64,000 nt of DNA from Sphagnum compactum (GCA_965153455.1 OZ234503.1:13211118-13275117), one strand, 5' to 3'; numbered from the stretch's first letter, positions 46,961-58,569 are shown. Numbers and translations: made by a program. Notes: generated by a model not told the origin, from the sequence alone.

Positions 46961-47589
46961 ATGGAAAAGAAAAACACTAATTCACAGCATGGGATTTAGT
47001 CATGTTATTTTAATTATGCTTCCAACATCATTAGACAACAAGAGTATGTGATTTTCCTTGGCACAGCTGAGGTTATCATTTTTTTCATGTCGATGAATTG
47101 ACAAATGATTGTATGGCTTCCATTAGTGTGTGTGTTCTTTTGTTCAATATTGTGATGTAACGAAAGTGATGATCATCCACAAGAAGATTAAGCTGAATTT
47201 AGATTGGTATAAACAATATATGAAATTGACGAAATTTAATCATCCTTCTATATTGAAGGCGGTTCCCTATTGGAACCTAATACAGAAATCTCACCTTTTC
47301 AATTATATACATATTTCAAATTTTGGCTATTAAACCCCCCAGGAATCACTTATTATTCACATTTTCTATTTTTAAATTCTCGAGAAAGGAAGCACTGATT
47401 TGGATGAATGTGAGGATGAAGTTCATAAGCAGAATGTTTTGTGATACCTATTGTATGGCAACCATCTTTTCACCATATTGTAAATTAGACATTTTTGGGG
47501 GAACTTGAAGGTTTTTTGACACAAGGGGTTTTGTTTCCCCCTAACTTTCCACAATCATGATCCTCATGAAGTTCTTAATGATTTTTATG

Positions 47590-47850
47590 GGTTCCCAGTG
47601 TGTTTCTTAGTCTTATACCATATGCTTTAGCACATGTTCCTTAAGTTGTTCTCAAAGTTCACATGTGTCCTTCGCATGCGTTTTTCAATTTCGTACCATA
47701 TGATTTGCCAAATGCTCCTTATGTTATCTTCACAATTCTCATGTGTCCCTTGCATGTGTTCCCTAATTTTATATCATTTGTTTTTGCTCAATGTTCCTCA
47801 TGGTGTTTCTCACAATTTCATGTATCCCTTGTGTTGTTCCCAATAACTTC
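47590..47850. repeat. Tandem repeat, about 78-bp unit, three copies
   Basis: ACCATATG or ATCATTTG words recur at 47,617, 47,695 and about 47,773. Each is followed by TTT..CAAATG(C/T)TCCT.A.GTTGT or a close variant, then CTCA.A.TT.CATGT.TCC.T...TG. The copies are diverged. Confidence 0.7.
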
Positions 47851-48064
47851 ACTTCTTATCCCATATTCCTTGCTCAAAGGCAAATACTCTTTCAACATAG
47901 GTACATAACCAAATGGAGAGGATACCTACTAAAGAAATCTATTATGTAAACTTGGCTATGTGATATAAAAGGAGAACAAAGAATACTCCTCCCCCCTCCC
48001 CTACTACCTTGGGTGAATGAGCATCCACATCCATAACATGGTAATAACTCCAATCGATTTCCGT

Positions 48065-48300
48065 TGGGTTTCATCCACAACTGAGTCATAACGGGCATCC
48101 AGTGGATGGTGCATTGGTGAGTGTTGGTTCACTTTGGCTGACTTGAACTCAGTTAAGTTTCATCCATAAACTGAGTCATAAGGGGTATCCAGTGGATGGT
48201 GCATTGGTGGATGTTGGTTCACTTTGTGCGACATGAACTCAGTTGAGTTTCATCCATGAACTGAGTCATAAGGGGCATCCAGTGGATGGTGCACTGGTCA
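48065..48300. repeat. Tandem repeat, 90-bp unit, 2.6 copies
   Basis: CTGAGTCATAA occurs at 48,081, 48,171 and 48,261, exactly 90 bp apart. Each is followed by GGG.ATCCAGTGGATGGTGCA, and the two spacers share TTGGTTCACTTTG...ACTCAGTT.AGTTTCATCCAT. The copies are highly similar, so the expansion is recent. Confidence 0.92.
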
Positions 48301-48484
48301 TGGGAGTTGGTCCATTATGCCCTTTATTCATCCTCCTCTCTCTCTCTCCCCCTCCCCCACCCCCCTTCTTCCTCCTAGAAAATTTGTGAAGAAGACAAGG
48401 TTGAAGAAAACAAACTACAACCACACACCTCAAAAAAATATTAAAGAAAAACACAGGTTTAGGTTTTTAAATATTTTTGAACTA

Positions 48485-48850
48485 ATTAATGTTTCTTCCA
48501 TTTTACCAAAACAAATGATACACCCAAAAATAAATAAATAATAATAATAATAAATTGACCTAATAAGGCTTCTTCCATTTTACCACAACAACTGATGCAC
48601 CAAAAAGAAGAAAAAAAAGAAAGCAAAAAGAAAATTTGACCTAATAATTTTTCTTCCATTTTACCACAACAAATGATACACCCAAAAGGAAAAAAGATAA
48701 TGGAAAAGAAATTCTGACCTATTAGCGTTTCTTCGAATTTACCATAACAAAATGATAACCCACAAAAGAAAAAAGGATAAAGGAAAAGAAATTTTGACCT
48801 AATAATGTTTCTTCCATTTTACCACAACAACGAATGCACAAAAAATTGAA
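48485..48850. repeat. Tandem repeat, about 79-bp unit, five copies
   Basis: TTCTTCCATTTTACCA.AACA recurs at about 48,492, 48,571, 48,650, 48,728 and 48,808. Each unit carries ATGATACACC-like text, an A/G-rich tract of variable length and TTTGACCTAATAA. The array ends about 0.4 kb upstream of the ATP synthase delta start codon, so it lies within the promoter region. Confidence 0.88.
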
Positions 48851-49226
48851 ATTTTTTAAAAGATAAAGATAATTTAACCTTAATTAATTAAATTGCATTT
48901 TGTGTACGAATTCGAACCACAGGAAAAACCATGGCCCACCATATCTTATCCTCGTCCGTCTCCTTTGCGCCTTCGTCTCTCTCTTCTCTCGTCTCTTCCC
49001 TTCGTCGCTCGCAGCGTCTTCGCTCCATCGCCAGCATCTACGCTTGGATTTGCTGCGCATCGGGATTCTTCTTCTTCTCCGTCCCGCAAATGTCTTGGGG
49101 AGTTCTGTTGCAGCTGCAGCATTAGTATTTTTCTGTAGCGGGGATTTGTTTTCTGGCTTTGATTTTATTCCCCTGCGAAGAAGAAGAAGAAGAAGAAGAA
49201 GAAGAGAAAGTGAAGAAGTCGTAGAT

Positions 49227-50084
49227 ATGGATGCTGTTGCATGGAGAATGGTGGCGAATTCCGTCCCTGCAGTGGCTTCCAGCTCTTCCGGAGCTCGAGC
49301 TGTTGCTGTCGCTTCTCAGCAGCAGCAACGTTCTTCTTCTGCTGCTGCTGCTACGGTAGTCTCTTCCAATGTGAGCATCGTCAAGCGTCAGTTCTTGGCG
49401 GGAAGCTGTAGCTCCTCCTCCTCCTACAGGTATAATGCAGTGGCTGCGGCCGTTCGTGAGAGGATGACGAGTACGGGGAGTACTGACGAGACGGCGAGAC
49501 GGGCGACGGTTGTGATGAAAACGGAAGGAGCCGCGGTTGGTTACGCCAGTGCTCTGGCTGAACTCGCGCAGGGGAAAGACGCGCTGGAGACGGTGAACAA
49601 GGACGTGGAAAGGTTGGCGGATCTTCTGAACAACGAGGAGCTCTACGACTTCCTCATCTCGCCAGTCGTGGAGGACGAGAAGAAGAAGAGCATCCTCAAA
49701 ACCCTAGCGGAGGACGCCGGATTCACCACCGACACTCTGAGCTTCCTCTACCTTCTGGTGGACAAGAAGCGGATGTTGTTGATCAAGGACATCACCAAGG
49801 AATTCGAGACCATCTTCAATGAATCCACCGACACTCAGTTGGCGACCGTGACCTCGGCGGTGAAAATTGAACAGTCGCAGTTGTCCCTCATCGCGAAGAA
49901 GATCCAGAGCATGAGCCAAGCCAAGAATGTGAGGATCAAGAACGTTGTAGATCCGTCGTTGATTGCTGGTTTTCTTGTCAAGTTTGGTAAGGATGGCTCT
50001 CGCTTCATTGACATGAGTGTCAAGGGCCAGCTTGACAAACTAGCCACCCAATTCGCAACTGCTGAAAATACCGGAGTTTTCTAG
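49227..50084 (+). CDS. ATPD: Chloroplast ATP synthase delta subunit
   Basis: One uninterrupted frame gives 285 aa. Residues 1 to about 92 are rich in Ser, Ala and Arg with almost no acidic residues until residue 78, as expected for a chloroplast transit peptide. The OSCP/delta domain spans about 102-278: AVGYASALAELAQ, the helical N-terminal domain, LSFLYLLVDKKRMLLI, then the C-terminal VVDPSLIAGFLVKFG...FIDMSVKGQLDKLATQF block typical of the family. The subunit sits at the top of CF1 and links it to the CF0 stator. The only in-frame ATG before the mature part is at 49,227. The 5' frame is open back to 48,900 and contains a (GAA)n microsatellite (49,176-49,204) that would encode poly-Arg, but it has no ATG. 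The coding region has no introns. Confidence 0.95.
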   Translation: MDAVAWRMVANSVPAVASSSSGARAVAVASQQQQRSSSAAAATVVSSNVSIVKRQFLAGSCSSSSSYRYNAVAAAVRERMTSTGSTDETARRATVVMKTEGAAVGYASALAELAQGKDALETVNKDVERLADLLNNEELYDFLISPVVEDEKKKSILKTLAEDAGFTTDTLSFLYLLVDKKRMLLIKDITKEFETIFNESTDTQLATVTSAVKIEQSQLSLIAKKIQSMSQAKNVRIKNVVDPSLIAGFLVKFGKDGSRFIDMSVKGQLDKLATQFATAENTGVF

Positions 50085-50521
50085 AATAACTTTTCTTCTC
50101 TTTATTGCTTAGCAAACATGGGGAATCCACTTTGCAATGACTTGGGTGATTCCTGAAGCCCCTGGTTTACAATGTATGATTCTTCATTGCCAGAACTTAA
50201 ATTTGTGCAAATGAAGTTGGGAAATTGGACTGGAAATTGTGATAGTAAAAATTTAGGCTTGGGATTCCCATCAGTCTCCTTGGGGCTCTTGTTGTACTTC
50301 TGAAATTTTCAGGCATATATGCTGCAAGGCGATTCAGCCAGTCCTTCTAAAGAAGTCTGGGAAGAAGTTGTAGGGATGAAACATTGTCACGGATTTTCTT
50401 GCAGAAAGTTTTCACCTTGTGTTGCAAATCAAAGAGTTATGAATCTCTTGTGCAGGCCAGTCTGCAATGCTGCTCGCTGTAACCCTTCATAGAATAGTTT
50501 GTGAGTCCATAAAGGTTTCTG

Positions 50522-50586
50522 TGTGCATGATTTCAGCATCCACATGTAACTGTTGTGCATGATTTGTAGCATCCACATGTAACTGT
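50522..50586. repeat. Perfect-spaced 32-bp tandem duplication
   Basis: TGTGCATGATTT.AGCATCCA followed by CATGTAACTGT occurs at 50,522 and again at 50,554. It lies in the probable downstream flank of the ATP synthase delta gene. Confidence 0.88.
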
Positions 50587-52949
50587 ATCTATGGTGAATT
50601 CTTGGTTGAAAAGAAAATTGCCATTGTCAGAATACAAGTTGCCAATGACCCAAGGAACAAGATGCAAGATGAGTTGTTGCTCTGTCCTGTTTCTCCTTCC
50701 CTTTTACTTTTCTGAAGGTCCATGCCAACTTCCACACTGCATGGTGTTATGCTTACCCAAACTCATCTTCGCCTCCAAAAGATCCAAGGTGGTTGTTTGC
50801 AATGACAGGGGTTTCAGTGCATGGAGATTGTCATTGCAGCTTCCAGGAAAGCAACAGAAGTTTCTGAAGTTCCCATTCCTAAGAGCAGCAGCAGCAGGAG
50901 GATGGAAGTTTGCAAGCATATGTGGAGGAAAGTTCCATGCAGAGGTGTGAAGCTATTGAAAGGTGGGAATGATGTTTCTTGCATGTTGTTGTGAATTGTT
51001 TCAAAAACTTTCTCGTCAAATCCGTCAGATGTGGAAATTGGGAGAGAAAATTTAAGTTTGATACTGGTTTCTCACCTATGTATGGGATGCAATGATTTGT
51101 GTTTGCAGGCCCTTGGTGTGGTGTATCAACAGCTTTGCATGTGTACTGCTGTACTCAAGGTGGTTGTGTACCCTTGAGAGTTGATTCTCGCTCAGCAATT
51201 TACAGAATAAAATGCTTATGTGCACCCTGTTGTGTGGTGGGCATATTGCTGTGGTGTTGCTATACAAGAAGCTTCACCAGTCTTTGCTTTACTGTAGAGT
51301 GGCAACATCTTGTTGTCATTGGCTTCCTTCACCCACGTTTGATGCAAAAGATCTCCTTAGGGAGTGCTGTCTGTTGTGAACTGTTCGGTGTGCAGTGGGT
51401 GGGGGTTTGTCAATCCTCATCAGTGCCATGGTTGTGGGATATTACAAGTGTGTCATATTTGAGTCCATCCTTTGGGGGAACACACCTGGTCAAGAACTGT
51501 TGAAGGCAGCATGGTGGAAACTTTTACGTTTATTATTTTCTGACCTGAGACTGGGTAGCCTAGGGTTTCTCCCCCTTGCCTGAAGTCTGCAGTTTTATTG
51601 TCTGTAGATGTAATCTCCCTCGGGAGAAGACCAGGGAATAGTGATGCACAATGAAGATGGCATCTTGGTGTGGCAGCATCACAGATCGCTCCCTGATCTA
51701 GTTGTTGGAAATGTTTTTGATGGTTCTAACAACCAATCCTGGTTGACAGAACTTCCCTCTGTGCCTTTTGTCAAGAAACAAGGAACATTGCTCATGGCTA
51801 TGTTGCATCGGCATTGCCCACATCATACTGTCCAGGTGCAGATAAGTTCTAGATTCAACTAATGTCTAGTTTCCTCTTTTCTTGCTCTCTCTGCATGCAT
51901 TGTTGCAAATGGGGTGGTCTGTGGTTATACAACAACAGCAACTGGACTCTTATTGGTAGGGTCTATGCCTGCAGTAGGACATGTACATTGCAAATAAGGG
52001 AGTCATTTTGCATGCTGTATTCATCTTTCTGATCCATGACTTCTAATCTGCTGACATTGAATTTTGTTTGCCAGTTCCATTCAGAGGAGTGTGGCTACAG
52101 GTATATGGTCAACAGATTCTTGAGAACTTCAGCAAAATCACTCAGGTGTATTGCCAGCAGCAACCTTGGCAGCCTGCAAAAAAGGTGAAAAACTTCCTCA
52201 TTGCTCCTCCTATCCAATGTCCTAGAGTTGTTGGGCAAGTTTGTTGAAGACCACTGCATTCTTTCTTGGAAAAATGACGCCGAAGATGATTACACCTGCA
52301 AATAGTCATAGCAGAGGAATCATAGCTAGGAAATGCTGAAACAGCAATTTGTATTCGAATTGGTGCTGCATCAAATATGCTGGTGCCAGAATATATGGAA
52401 TATATATTAATGGGGACTGTTATGATCGTTCCAGGTTGCAATCAAAAATTCAAAGCAAGAAGTGGCAGCTACGCAGACTTATCTTGGCTATGACAAGAAC
52501 AAAAATTTCAGTGCTGCTGTTCCAAATTTTGCAGGTATAAATGTGTAGTGGGTGGATGATATGGTGGAACCTTCTGTCAATGGAGTAGGACAGAACAGTT
52601 CAGTGGCACCAAATATTGCATGTTTGTGAATTCGCTCACAGAAGCTTTCAGGACTTCTGATGAAAGCTGAAATATTTTTTGTGAGTTGTTTGGGAGTGGT
52701 GTGGCAAAAGAATTTTAAAATGCTACTTGTTTTATGTGGTCTTCTATATTTCATACAATGGCATCTAAGAGATGTAATTTGTAAATGGCATGATCAATGC
52801 TTTTAGAAAAGCTTAAATGGAAACTTTTGTTATTGATTCATCAGCTCACTATTACAAAAGTTGGGTTTAGTTTCACCACCCAATTCATTTTGGGGTTTGA
52901 AAAGTGAACTAGATCATTATAGGTCATGATTTCATTGTGCCATCTATCT

Positions 52950-53530
52950 CTGAAGCAAGGTAGTTTGTTTTGTTTTGTTTTTATGAGATTCACCACACCA
53001 GGGTGCTTTTGATCGTGTTCTTGGTATCTTTGGAAAGCTCTCAATGAGGGGTGCATTGGGTTGGTTTCAGGATGGTTGGACTTGTAGTGTAAAAGGTTTC
53101 AAATATTGAATGATTTTTTCACTGAAAATTAAATTAAATCATAACTAAAAATTTAGAGGAATTGGGATGTGCCTTTGGTGATGTTGGAAAGATCTCAAGG
53201 ACTTAATGGAATATATTTTGTAAAATTTCGACTTAGCATGGGGGGATATATTGAATTTTAAGTGATTTTAGTCACTGAAAATTCAAATAAATCACAAAAA
53301 ACCAAGTTTTGGAAGGAAAGTCTAGTTAATAACATGGTCACACTTCAAGGTCTGCCATTCAATTCAAGAATGAGGAATTGGGATGTACCTTTGGTATTGT
53401 TGGAAAGAGCTCGATGAACAAGATTTAATGAAACTTGTTACCTAAGTTTTGAACTTAGGATGTGGGAGACATCAAATTTTAAGTGATTTTTGCCACTTCA
53501 AATTCAAATAAATTATAGAAAACCAGGTTT
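52950..53530. repeat. Dispersed repeat family B, copy 2, with internal duplication
   Basis: The first 300 bp match 22,320-22,620. The block starting GAGGAATTGGGATGT at 53,155 recurs about 210 bp later (53,370), with TGGAAAGA.CTC, TTAAGTGATTTT, AATTCAAATAAAT and TTTTGGAAGGAAA in both copies. The family therefore seems to contain a unit of about 210 bp that has been tandemly duplicated here. Confidence 0.8.
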
Positions 53531-55329
53531 TGGAAGGAAAAATCAGTTGAGAATGTGATCAAACTGACAAGTCATGTTTAACTCTTCCAAAATTGGATAT
53601 GGGGTCTAGTGTTTAATTTAACCCTAAATCCTAGACCCTACAAAACAATTTTCATCTGTTGAGTTTCCCTATTTTGAAATGGGTTCACACTTGGGCCGAT
53701 GGCACATGCCACCCTAGGTTTAGTCAAAAGTGAACTAGGCTACCATAGCCTTACTCTTCCCTAAGGTCAATTTGTTATATTATTCAAATTTTCATTTTAA
53801 TTTTTATAAAACCTTATAATTATTTATTAATTTATATGTTAAATATGATGTACATGTCAATAAATATATGTTAAATGTAATGACATTACATTTAAATTAT
53901 GTATGTATGTATGACATACATTGTTCATACATTGTATTTAATATTTAACAAGTAATAGCTAATATTACAAAAACATTAGAACTAAAATAGAATATAATAT
54001 TACTTGTTGACATAAAATACTTATACTGTATAAAACATAATGTAATAAATGAAATATTAAAATAAATAAATATTTTCTCACATTTTATTTATGTTTGCCA
54101 TAAATTATTTTGCACAAAAAGATGTTGCAACTTGTGAAATCATATTTTGTCACGAATACTTATTTTGTGAGTTGCTATTAAAAAATGAGATATAGATGTG
54201 TTTTTCTTCTAATGGTTTGGAATTTTTTGTATTTCTTTACTATATATGCATAGACCTTTAAAAGAAATTCAAGAATGAATTTTCTTGATTTGTAAAACAA
54301 TCTTTTGTAATTGTGATATATCCAAATTTTTACCTCTTATATTACAAAGCAAATTGGTAGTTGGATGACAAACATAATTCAATGCTTATTTGGAGATCGT
54401 CCACGAGTAGTCCATAACAATAATGGGAGGGGGATGGTTTAGAAAGAGATGATGACAATCGTGAACATTGACAACAAAGTAGACCATGCCTTGCTACCCA
54501 TAACAAGCTTAACATTTATGCCCCGCACCAAAACCATGAATAGTGAAAAACTATTGGTGAAAAGGGAATGAGATTGAAAGAAAGCCATACAATCAACCAC
54601 ACAAATATGAACATCATAGGTGAACTGGACAAAATTCATAAAACACAACAATTAGGAATGCAAGATCATAACAACAACCAAAAAAAAACACCTTCCTCTA
54701 AAACCAACGTGGAATAATCTAAAAAAACATAACCAAGAGAGGAAGAGGGAACTATTGTTGAATGGAAAGGTAGGAACATCACATCATAACCCTAATCAAG
54801 GTGGCATCGTTTTTTGTTTAGGATTCTAAGTTTGTCCACATTGTAATGCATGCATCATTGTTGATTAGTGAGTCCATTTTGAAATTAAAATATGAAATCA
54901 TTTTCAATTTCATAAAATTTGATAAAAGATTAAAATTTTCCATTGGTCAAATACATCAAGTTCATCTATATGGTGTAAACTATTTGCTATTGAGGAGGGC
55001 TTATGTTTGTTTAGGATTATTTTCAATTCAAAGACCCCTCTTACTTTGAAAAATTTGAATATTTTTTTTGAATTTTAACTATTCAATGATCTAAATGGTT
55101 ACGAGTGTGATGAGGGATGAAACAAAAACAAATTTGGACTCCAGTACCAACCTGCAAGCAATGATCAACTTGCAAGTAATGGCCAACTTGCCTTTTTCCT
55201 TTGAGAGTTTAAGTGTTCACCTATTGACCTATCTACCTTAGATGGAAAAACCTTCTTTTTCTTGCGTTTTGTTGTACATATGTTTAGACCCATGAGAATA
55301 ACCACTTTGTGCTTTTTTAGTGGGGATAT

Positions 55330-55980
55330 GAGCCCAAGAGTTGAGACATTCCCACAGTGCAAGGCCATACTTGGTTATCCCTTCGTTTTAAGCCCCTTAT
55401 TTTTGGAATGCCTTCATCATGGGACTTTAGTTTTCATTACGAGATATCATATGTTTATTAGTGAGAACAAAACCTTGCACCTAAAGGAGGCATTATTCAA
55501 AAGTATAAGAGTATAAGATGATCTCCAACTTATTAAAAGAATAGTTGGGGCTTTATGGGACTGTCACACCCATGAAATTTCCTAGTGTAATTGAGGACCA
55601 CCTTGTGTTCATGAATATCCTTCTTTGAAAAGAGAAGGGATCTTATGCATACTCCTTAGGAGTGGTAGGAAAATATGCTTACTTAAAGGTGTAAGATCCC
55701 TCTATCCCTTCCTTAAGAGTGGCAAGCAAAATATGATTAGTTTTAGGGTAAGATCCATCCCACTCCAAAGGAGTAGAGATAAGAACCTTCCCCACTCTTA
55801 CACCTTGCAATCTATGTATGTTTATGTTCACAATAATGTTCACCTCATACTTTAGAATGGGTGAAGCCCAGAGTTGGGGGGACATTCCTAAAATGTGAGG
55901 CTAAATTTAACTATTGTCTCATCTTAGGACCCTTATTTTGGGAAGGCGCAGCTTGGGGCTTTACTTTACACCTATTCACT
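55330..55980. repeat. Diverged direct duplication, about 535 bp apart
   Basis: GAGCCCAAGAGTTGAGACAT then TCCCA near 55,328 matches GAAGCCCAGAGTTGGGGGGA then CATTCCTA near 55,864. A second matching block follows in the same order (CCCCTTATTTTTGGAA.GC against ACCCTTATTTTGGGAAGGC). The interval also contains inverted words such as AAGATCCCTCT and GGTAAGATCC. Confidence 0.6.
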
Positions 55981-56232
55981 TAGCTTGTAAAATTATACAC
56001 ATTTTATTTTATTTTCAGAAAAACCTTTTTACGGAGTTCCATTTAGATGGATGGATTCATTCAGATTATTGCCCTTCAAGTTTGAACCGTAAACTTTTCC
56101 TTTTGGTCAAGGATGACACCCATTTTGAACGACAACAATAAACTACCGATAAAGCCCCAAGATGGAGGTCATTCTGAAATCAAGAGGCCTATGACTAGGC
56201 GATAGCCAAGGCCATAGGAGTGAAACTTTTTG

Positions 56233-56318
56233 CCTACTATTTAGGAGCAAAGGGACCTTCTTTAAAAAGAGGTCCTTAATGGTACTTTTTTGAAAAAAAG
56301 TCGCTCCTAAATAGTAGG
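56233..56318. repeat. 16-bp perfect inverted repeat, foldback element
   Basis: CCTACTATTTAGGAGC (56,233-56,248) is the exact reverse complement of GCTCCTAAATAGTAGG (56,303-56,318). The interval between them also pairs in part (GGACCTTCTTT with AAAGAGGTCC). It is probably a MITE remnant or a structural foldback. Confidence 0.75.
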
Positions 56319-56726
56319 AGTAAGATCTGTCTTGTTTCTTAGGAAGGATTCTAAGATAAATAAAAATGGTTATTATTATTATTTTGTGTCGTGATGTAGC
56401 CATGTTGGTGATCATCCACAGGAGGAATTAGCCAAATTTGGCTATTGGTAAGAAACAAAAAAACAATTTCAGAATCCTTCTATATTTTGATGACCTGCTG
56501 GAACCTGTTGTCTAAATATGGCAATTTCAAAAAAAATCCCAAAATCTGGCAACTTTGGCGCATTATTTTTCACATTAAAGTCAGGGCTTTCCAATCCGGC
56601 CCTTTTTTCAACTCTCTATTGCTGCAGGATTGGCCAAGCTTGCCATTTTGTGGATGGCACATTTTGCAAGAGTCCCCTTGTAGTCTCCAGCAGTTGAACT
56701 GCATTCCTTCTTTTAACACCAAAGAG

Positions 56727-57165
56727 CGAGTTGTAGATGGCAGATTCTGTCAGGTGCGCGCACTTGAGGTTTGCCCTAATGGGCTTGCCTAGAGCATGCC
56801 TACCTGGCAGAATCCGCTATTTACAGCCCGATCTTTGATAGCACTGCCTGGATTTTTCCTTTGTATTTTCAGCTCCATTACTTGCCTGAAGAAACCTGTT
56901 TTCAGCAAGCGGGATCTTCTGCGGTGGAAGGCTCCAGCCGGGCTGTACTGGGATCTTCTGATCAGCCGAAGGTACCAGCCAGCTTGTCACTATTTCTAGA
57001 AAGTGAAAAAACCCCAACTCTGCTTTACGTAGGAAAAGGACCTCAGTACATGCCCTTCCGTGATTTTTGACCTGTTCCCTGGGCCTACCGGCCTTGGTCA
57101 CAGATCTCAAATCACGAAAGAGCCTGTACTCAGGCCCTTCTCCTATACAAAAATCCTTTAAAGGA
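56727..57165. repeat. Cluster of long imperfect hairpins
   Basis: Arms near 56,730-56,780 and 56,785-56,838 pair imperfectly over about 50 bp (GGCAGATTCTGTCAGG against the complement of CCTGGCAGAATCCGC). Arms near 57,028-57,068 and 57,118-57,160 pair over about 38 bp (GGACCTCAGTACATGCCCTT against the complement of AGAGCCTGTACTCAGGCCCTT). The block is GC-richer than its surroundings and ends 0.4 kb before the RPS10 gene. Confidence 0.6.
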
Positions 57166-57347
57166 AATGCACTTTTGGTCACCCCAAAAAAATTGTGAAA
57201 AAGAATGACGCTGGATTTTGGGGGATGAAAGGTGCCCTCCAAATACATTAGGAAGTTTCTTCTTGTGTTTTATGTCTCCAAATTGAAGCCCCTGATCCAA
57301 GTTTAAGGACTAGGGTTTTCATGAACAAGGGTCCTTTGATATCACTC

Positions 57348-57356
57348 AAACCCTAA
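57348..57356 (+). promoter_or_regulatory. Telo-box in the RPS10 promoter/leader
   Basis: AAACCCTAA, about 190 bp before the ATG, is the classic telo-box found in plant ribosomal protein and translation-factor promoters, where it supports expression in dividing cells. A related ACTAGGGTTTT lies at about 57,310. Assignment is by motif and context only. Confidence 0.55.
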
Positions 57357-57541
57357 GAACTAAAACGCACCTTCTCCTCGCGCATATTCACTTTGTGTAA
57401 TTCCTTCGCGGGAGGCGCGTGTTGTGGACATTGGCATCGCTACCGAGCGATCCTCTTGCTCCTGCCTTGAGCTTTCTTTGGGTGGTTCTGTTTTGTTCTG
57501 TTTTGTCTGCTCTCTCTTGCACGCAGCAGGCGACAAGCATC

Positions 57542-58569
57542 ATGCTGATCCCTAAGAAGAATCGGGTAGAAGTGTACAAGTATCTGTTTCAGGAGGGCGT
57601 TTTGTACGCCAAGAAGGACTTCAATGCCCCCAAGCATCCGGAGATCGATGTGCCCAACCTTCAGGTCATCAAGCTCATGCAGAGTTTTAAGTCCAAGGAG
57701 TATGTCAAGGAGAGCTTCGCATGGCGCCACTACTATTGGTCAGGTTTTTTTCCCTTGTTTTTTGTTTTGGTGTTCCGATGACCTCCACTCTCTCTTTCTC
57801 TAAAGGAATTCCTAGGAATTTTTGTTTGTTATCAGCTTCTGCAGACAAAGACTTACTTCACTGCACTTTTAGGTCAGATTATAACCAAGTTTTTCCAAGC
57901 AGAACTGCATGCATATCTTAATGAAATATGCGGGATATGTTACAAGTTTTCTGTGTGAAATATGACTTGAGGTCTCATCCTGTTTCATTCCAAAGCTTTC
58001 TGATAAGAATGCATGCAGCCTTGAGAAGCTTAATGACTTCTGGACAACAAACTTATGTTTCACTTTGCATGTCTCCACAACTCATACTCACATTCATTAC
58101 CGCCATTACAATGGTAAAGGTGTGGTTCTGGGATTTAATATCTATATTTGGTGAGTTTTTGAATTGCAAGTCACTAGTTCTTGATGGTGGAGGAAGAATT
58201 CAAATCCCAAAATAGGTTCTCCTCCACAGGTACTTGACAAATGATGGCATAGAGCATTTGCGGACATACCTGAACCTGCCTTCAGAGATTGTTCCAGCAA
58301 CCTTGAAGAAATCTGCTCGGCCACCTAGCCGACCGGTGGGAGCAGCAGGAGCTGACCGACCTCCTCGTGGGCCCCCAAGAGAAGGTGATAGGCCTCGATT
58401 TGGGGATAGAGACGGGTACCGCAGTAGCAGTGGCTTTGGTGGAGAGAAAGGTGGAGTTCCTGGAGATTATCGCCCTGATTTCCGATCTGGAGGAGGAGGA
58501 GGAGGACGGGGCTTTGGCAGAGGAGGTGGTGGATTCAACAGTGGAGCACCTAGTGCACTTTCAGAGTAG
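57542..58569 (+). CDS. RPS10: 40S ribosomal protein S10 (eS10)
   Basis: Exon 1 is 57,542-57,738 and exon 2 is 58,230-58,569, split after the second base of a Trp codon (TG|G) with GT-AG borders. The product is 178 aa, matching plant eS10 proteins. The start [20 protein letters not shown] is diagnostic. The S10/plectin winged-helix domain covers about residues 3-95 and includes [32 protein letters not shown] and [15 protein letters not shown]. The tail (about 96-178) is Arg/Gly-rich, with [11 protein letters not shown] and [16 protein letters not shown] as in plant eS10. The protein belongs to the head of the small ribosomal subunit near the mRNA entry region. The 491-bp intron is AT-richer than the exons. 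Confidence 0.97.

Larger units (their letters stand above)
45300..48480. other. Intergenic DNA upstream of the kinase and ATP synthase genes
   Basis: The first 400-500 bases are the likely promoter and leader of the minus-strand kinase, including an AAACCCTAG telo-box-like motif near 45,306. No gene is visible beyond that. Repeats at 46,030-46,350, 46,820-46,960, 47,590-47,850 and 48,065-48,300 fill much of it. A TA microsatellite lies near 46,549-46,568. Confidence 0.6.
50085..57340. other. Long gene-free interval
   Basis: No recognisable coding region. The part 50,100-52,750 has moderate GC content and scattered short frames (for example 51,099-51,503) with no domain. 53,700-54,700 is strongly AT-rich. 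The interval holds a 32-bp duplication, the second copy of dispersed repeat family B, a diverged duplication at 55.3-56.0 kb, and several foldback sequences at 56.2-57.2 kb. Confidence 0.6.

Noticed and set aside
48895-48975. Possible minus-strand tRNA (GGTTCGAATTC near 48,908-48,918)
   Set aside because: No A box upstream in the correct orientation and no cloverleaf. It lies in the leader of the ATP synthase delta gene.
50591-52760. Several short ORFs between the ATP synthase delta gene and the AT-rich desert
   Set aside because: They lie on both strands, have no shared frame or splice logic, and contain no domain that I recognise.
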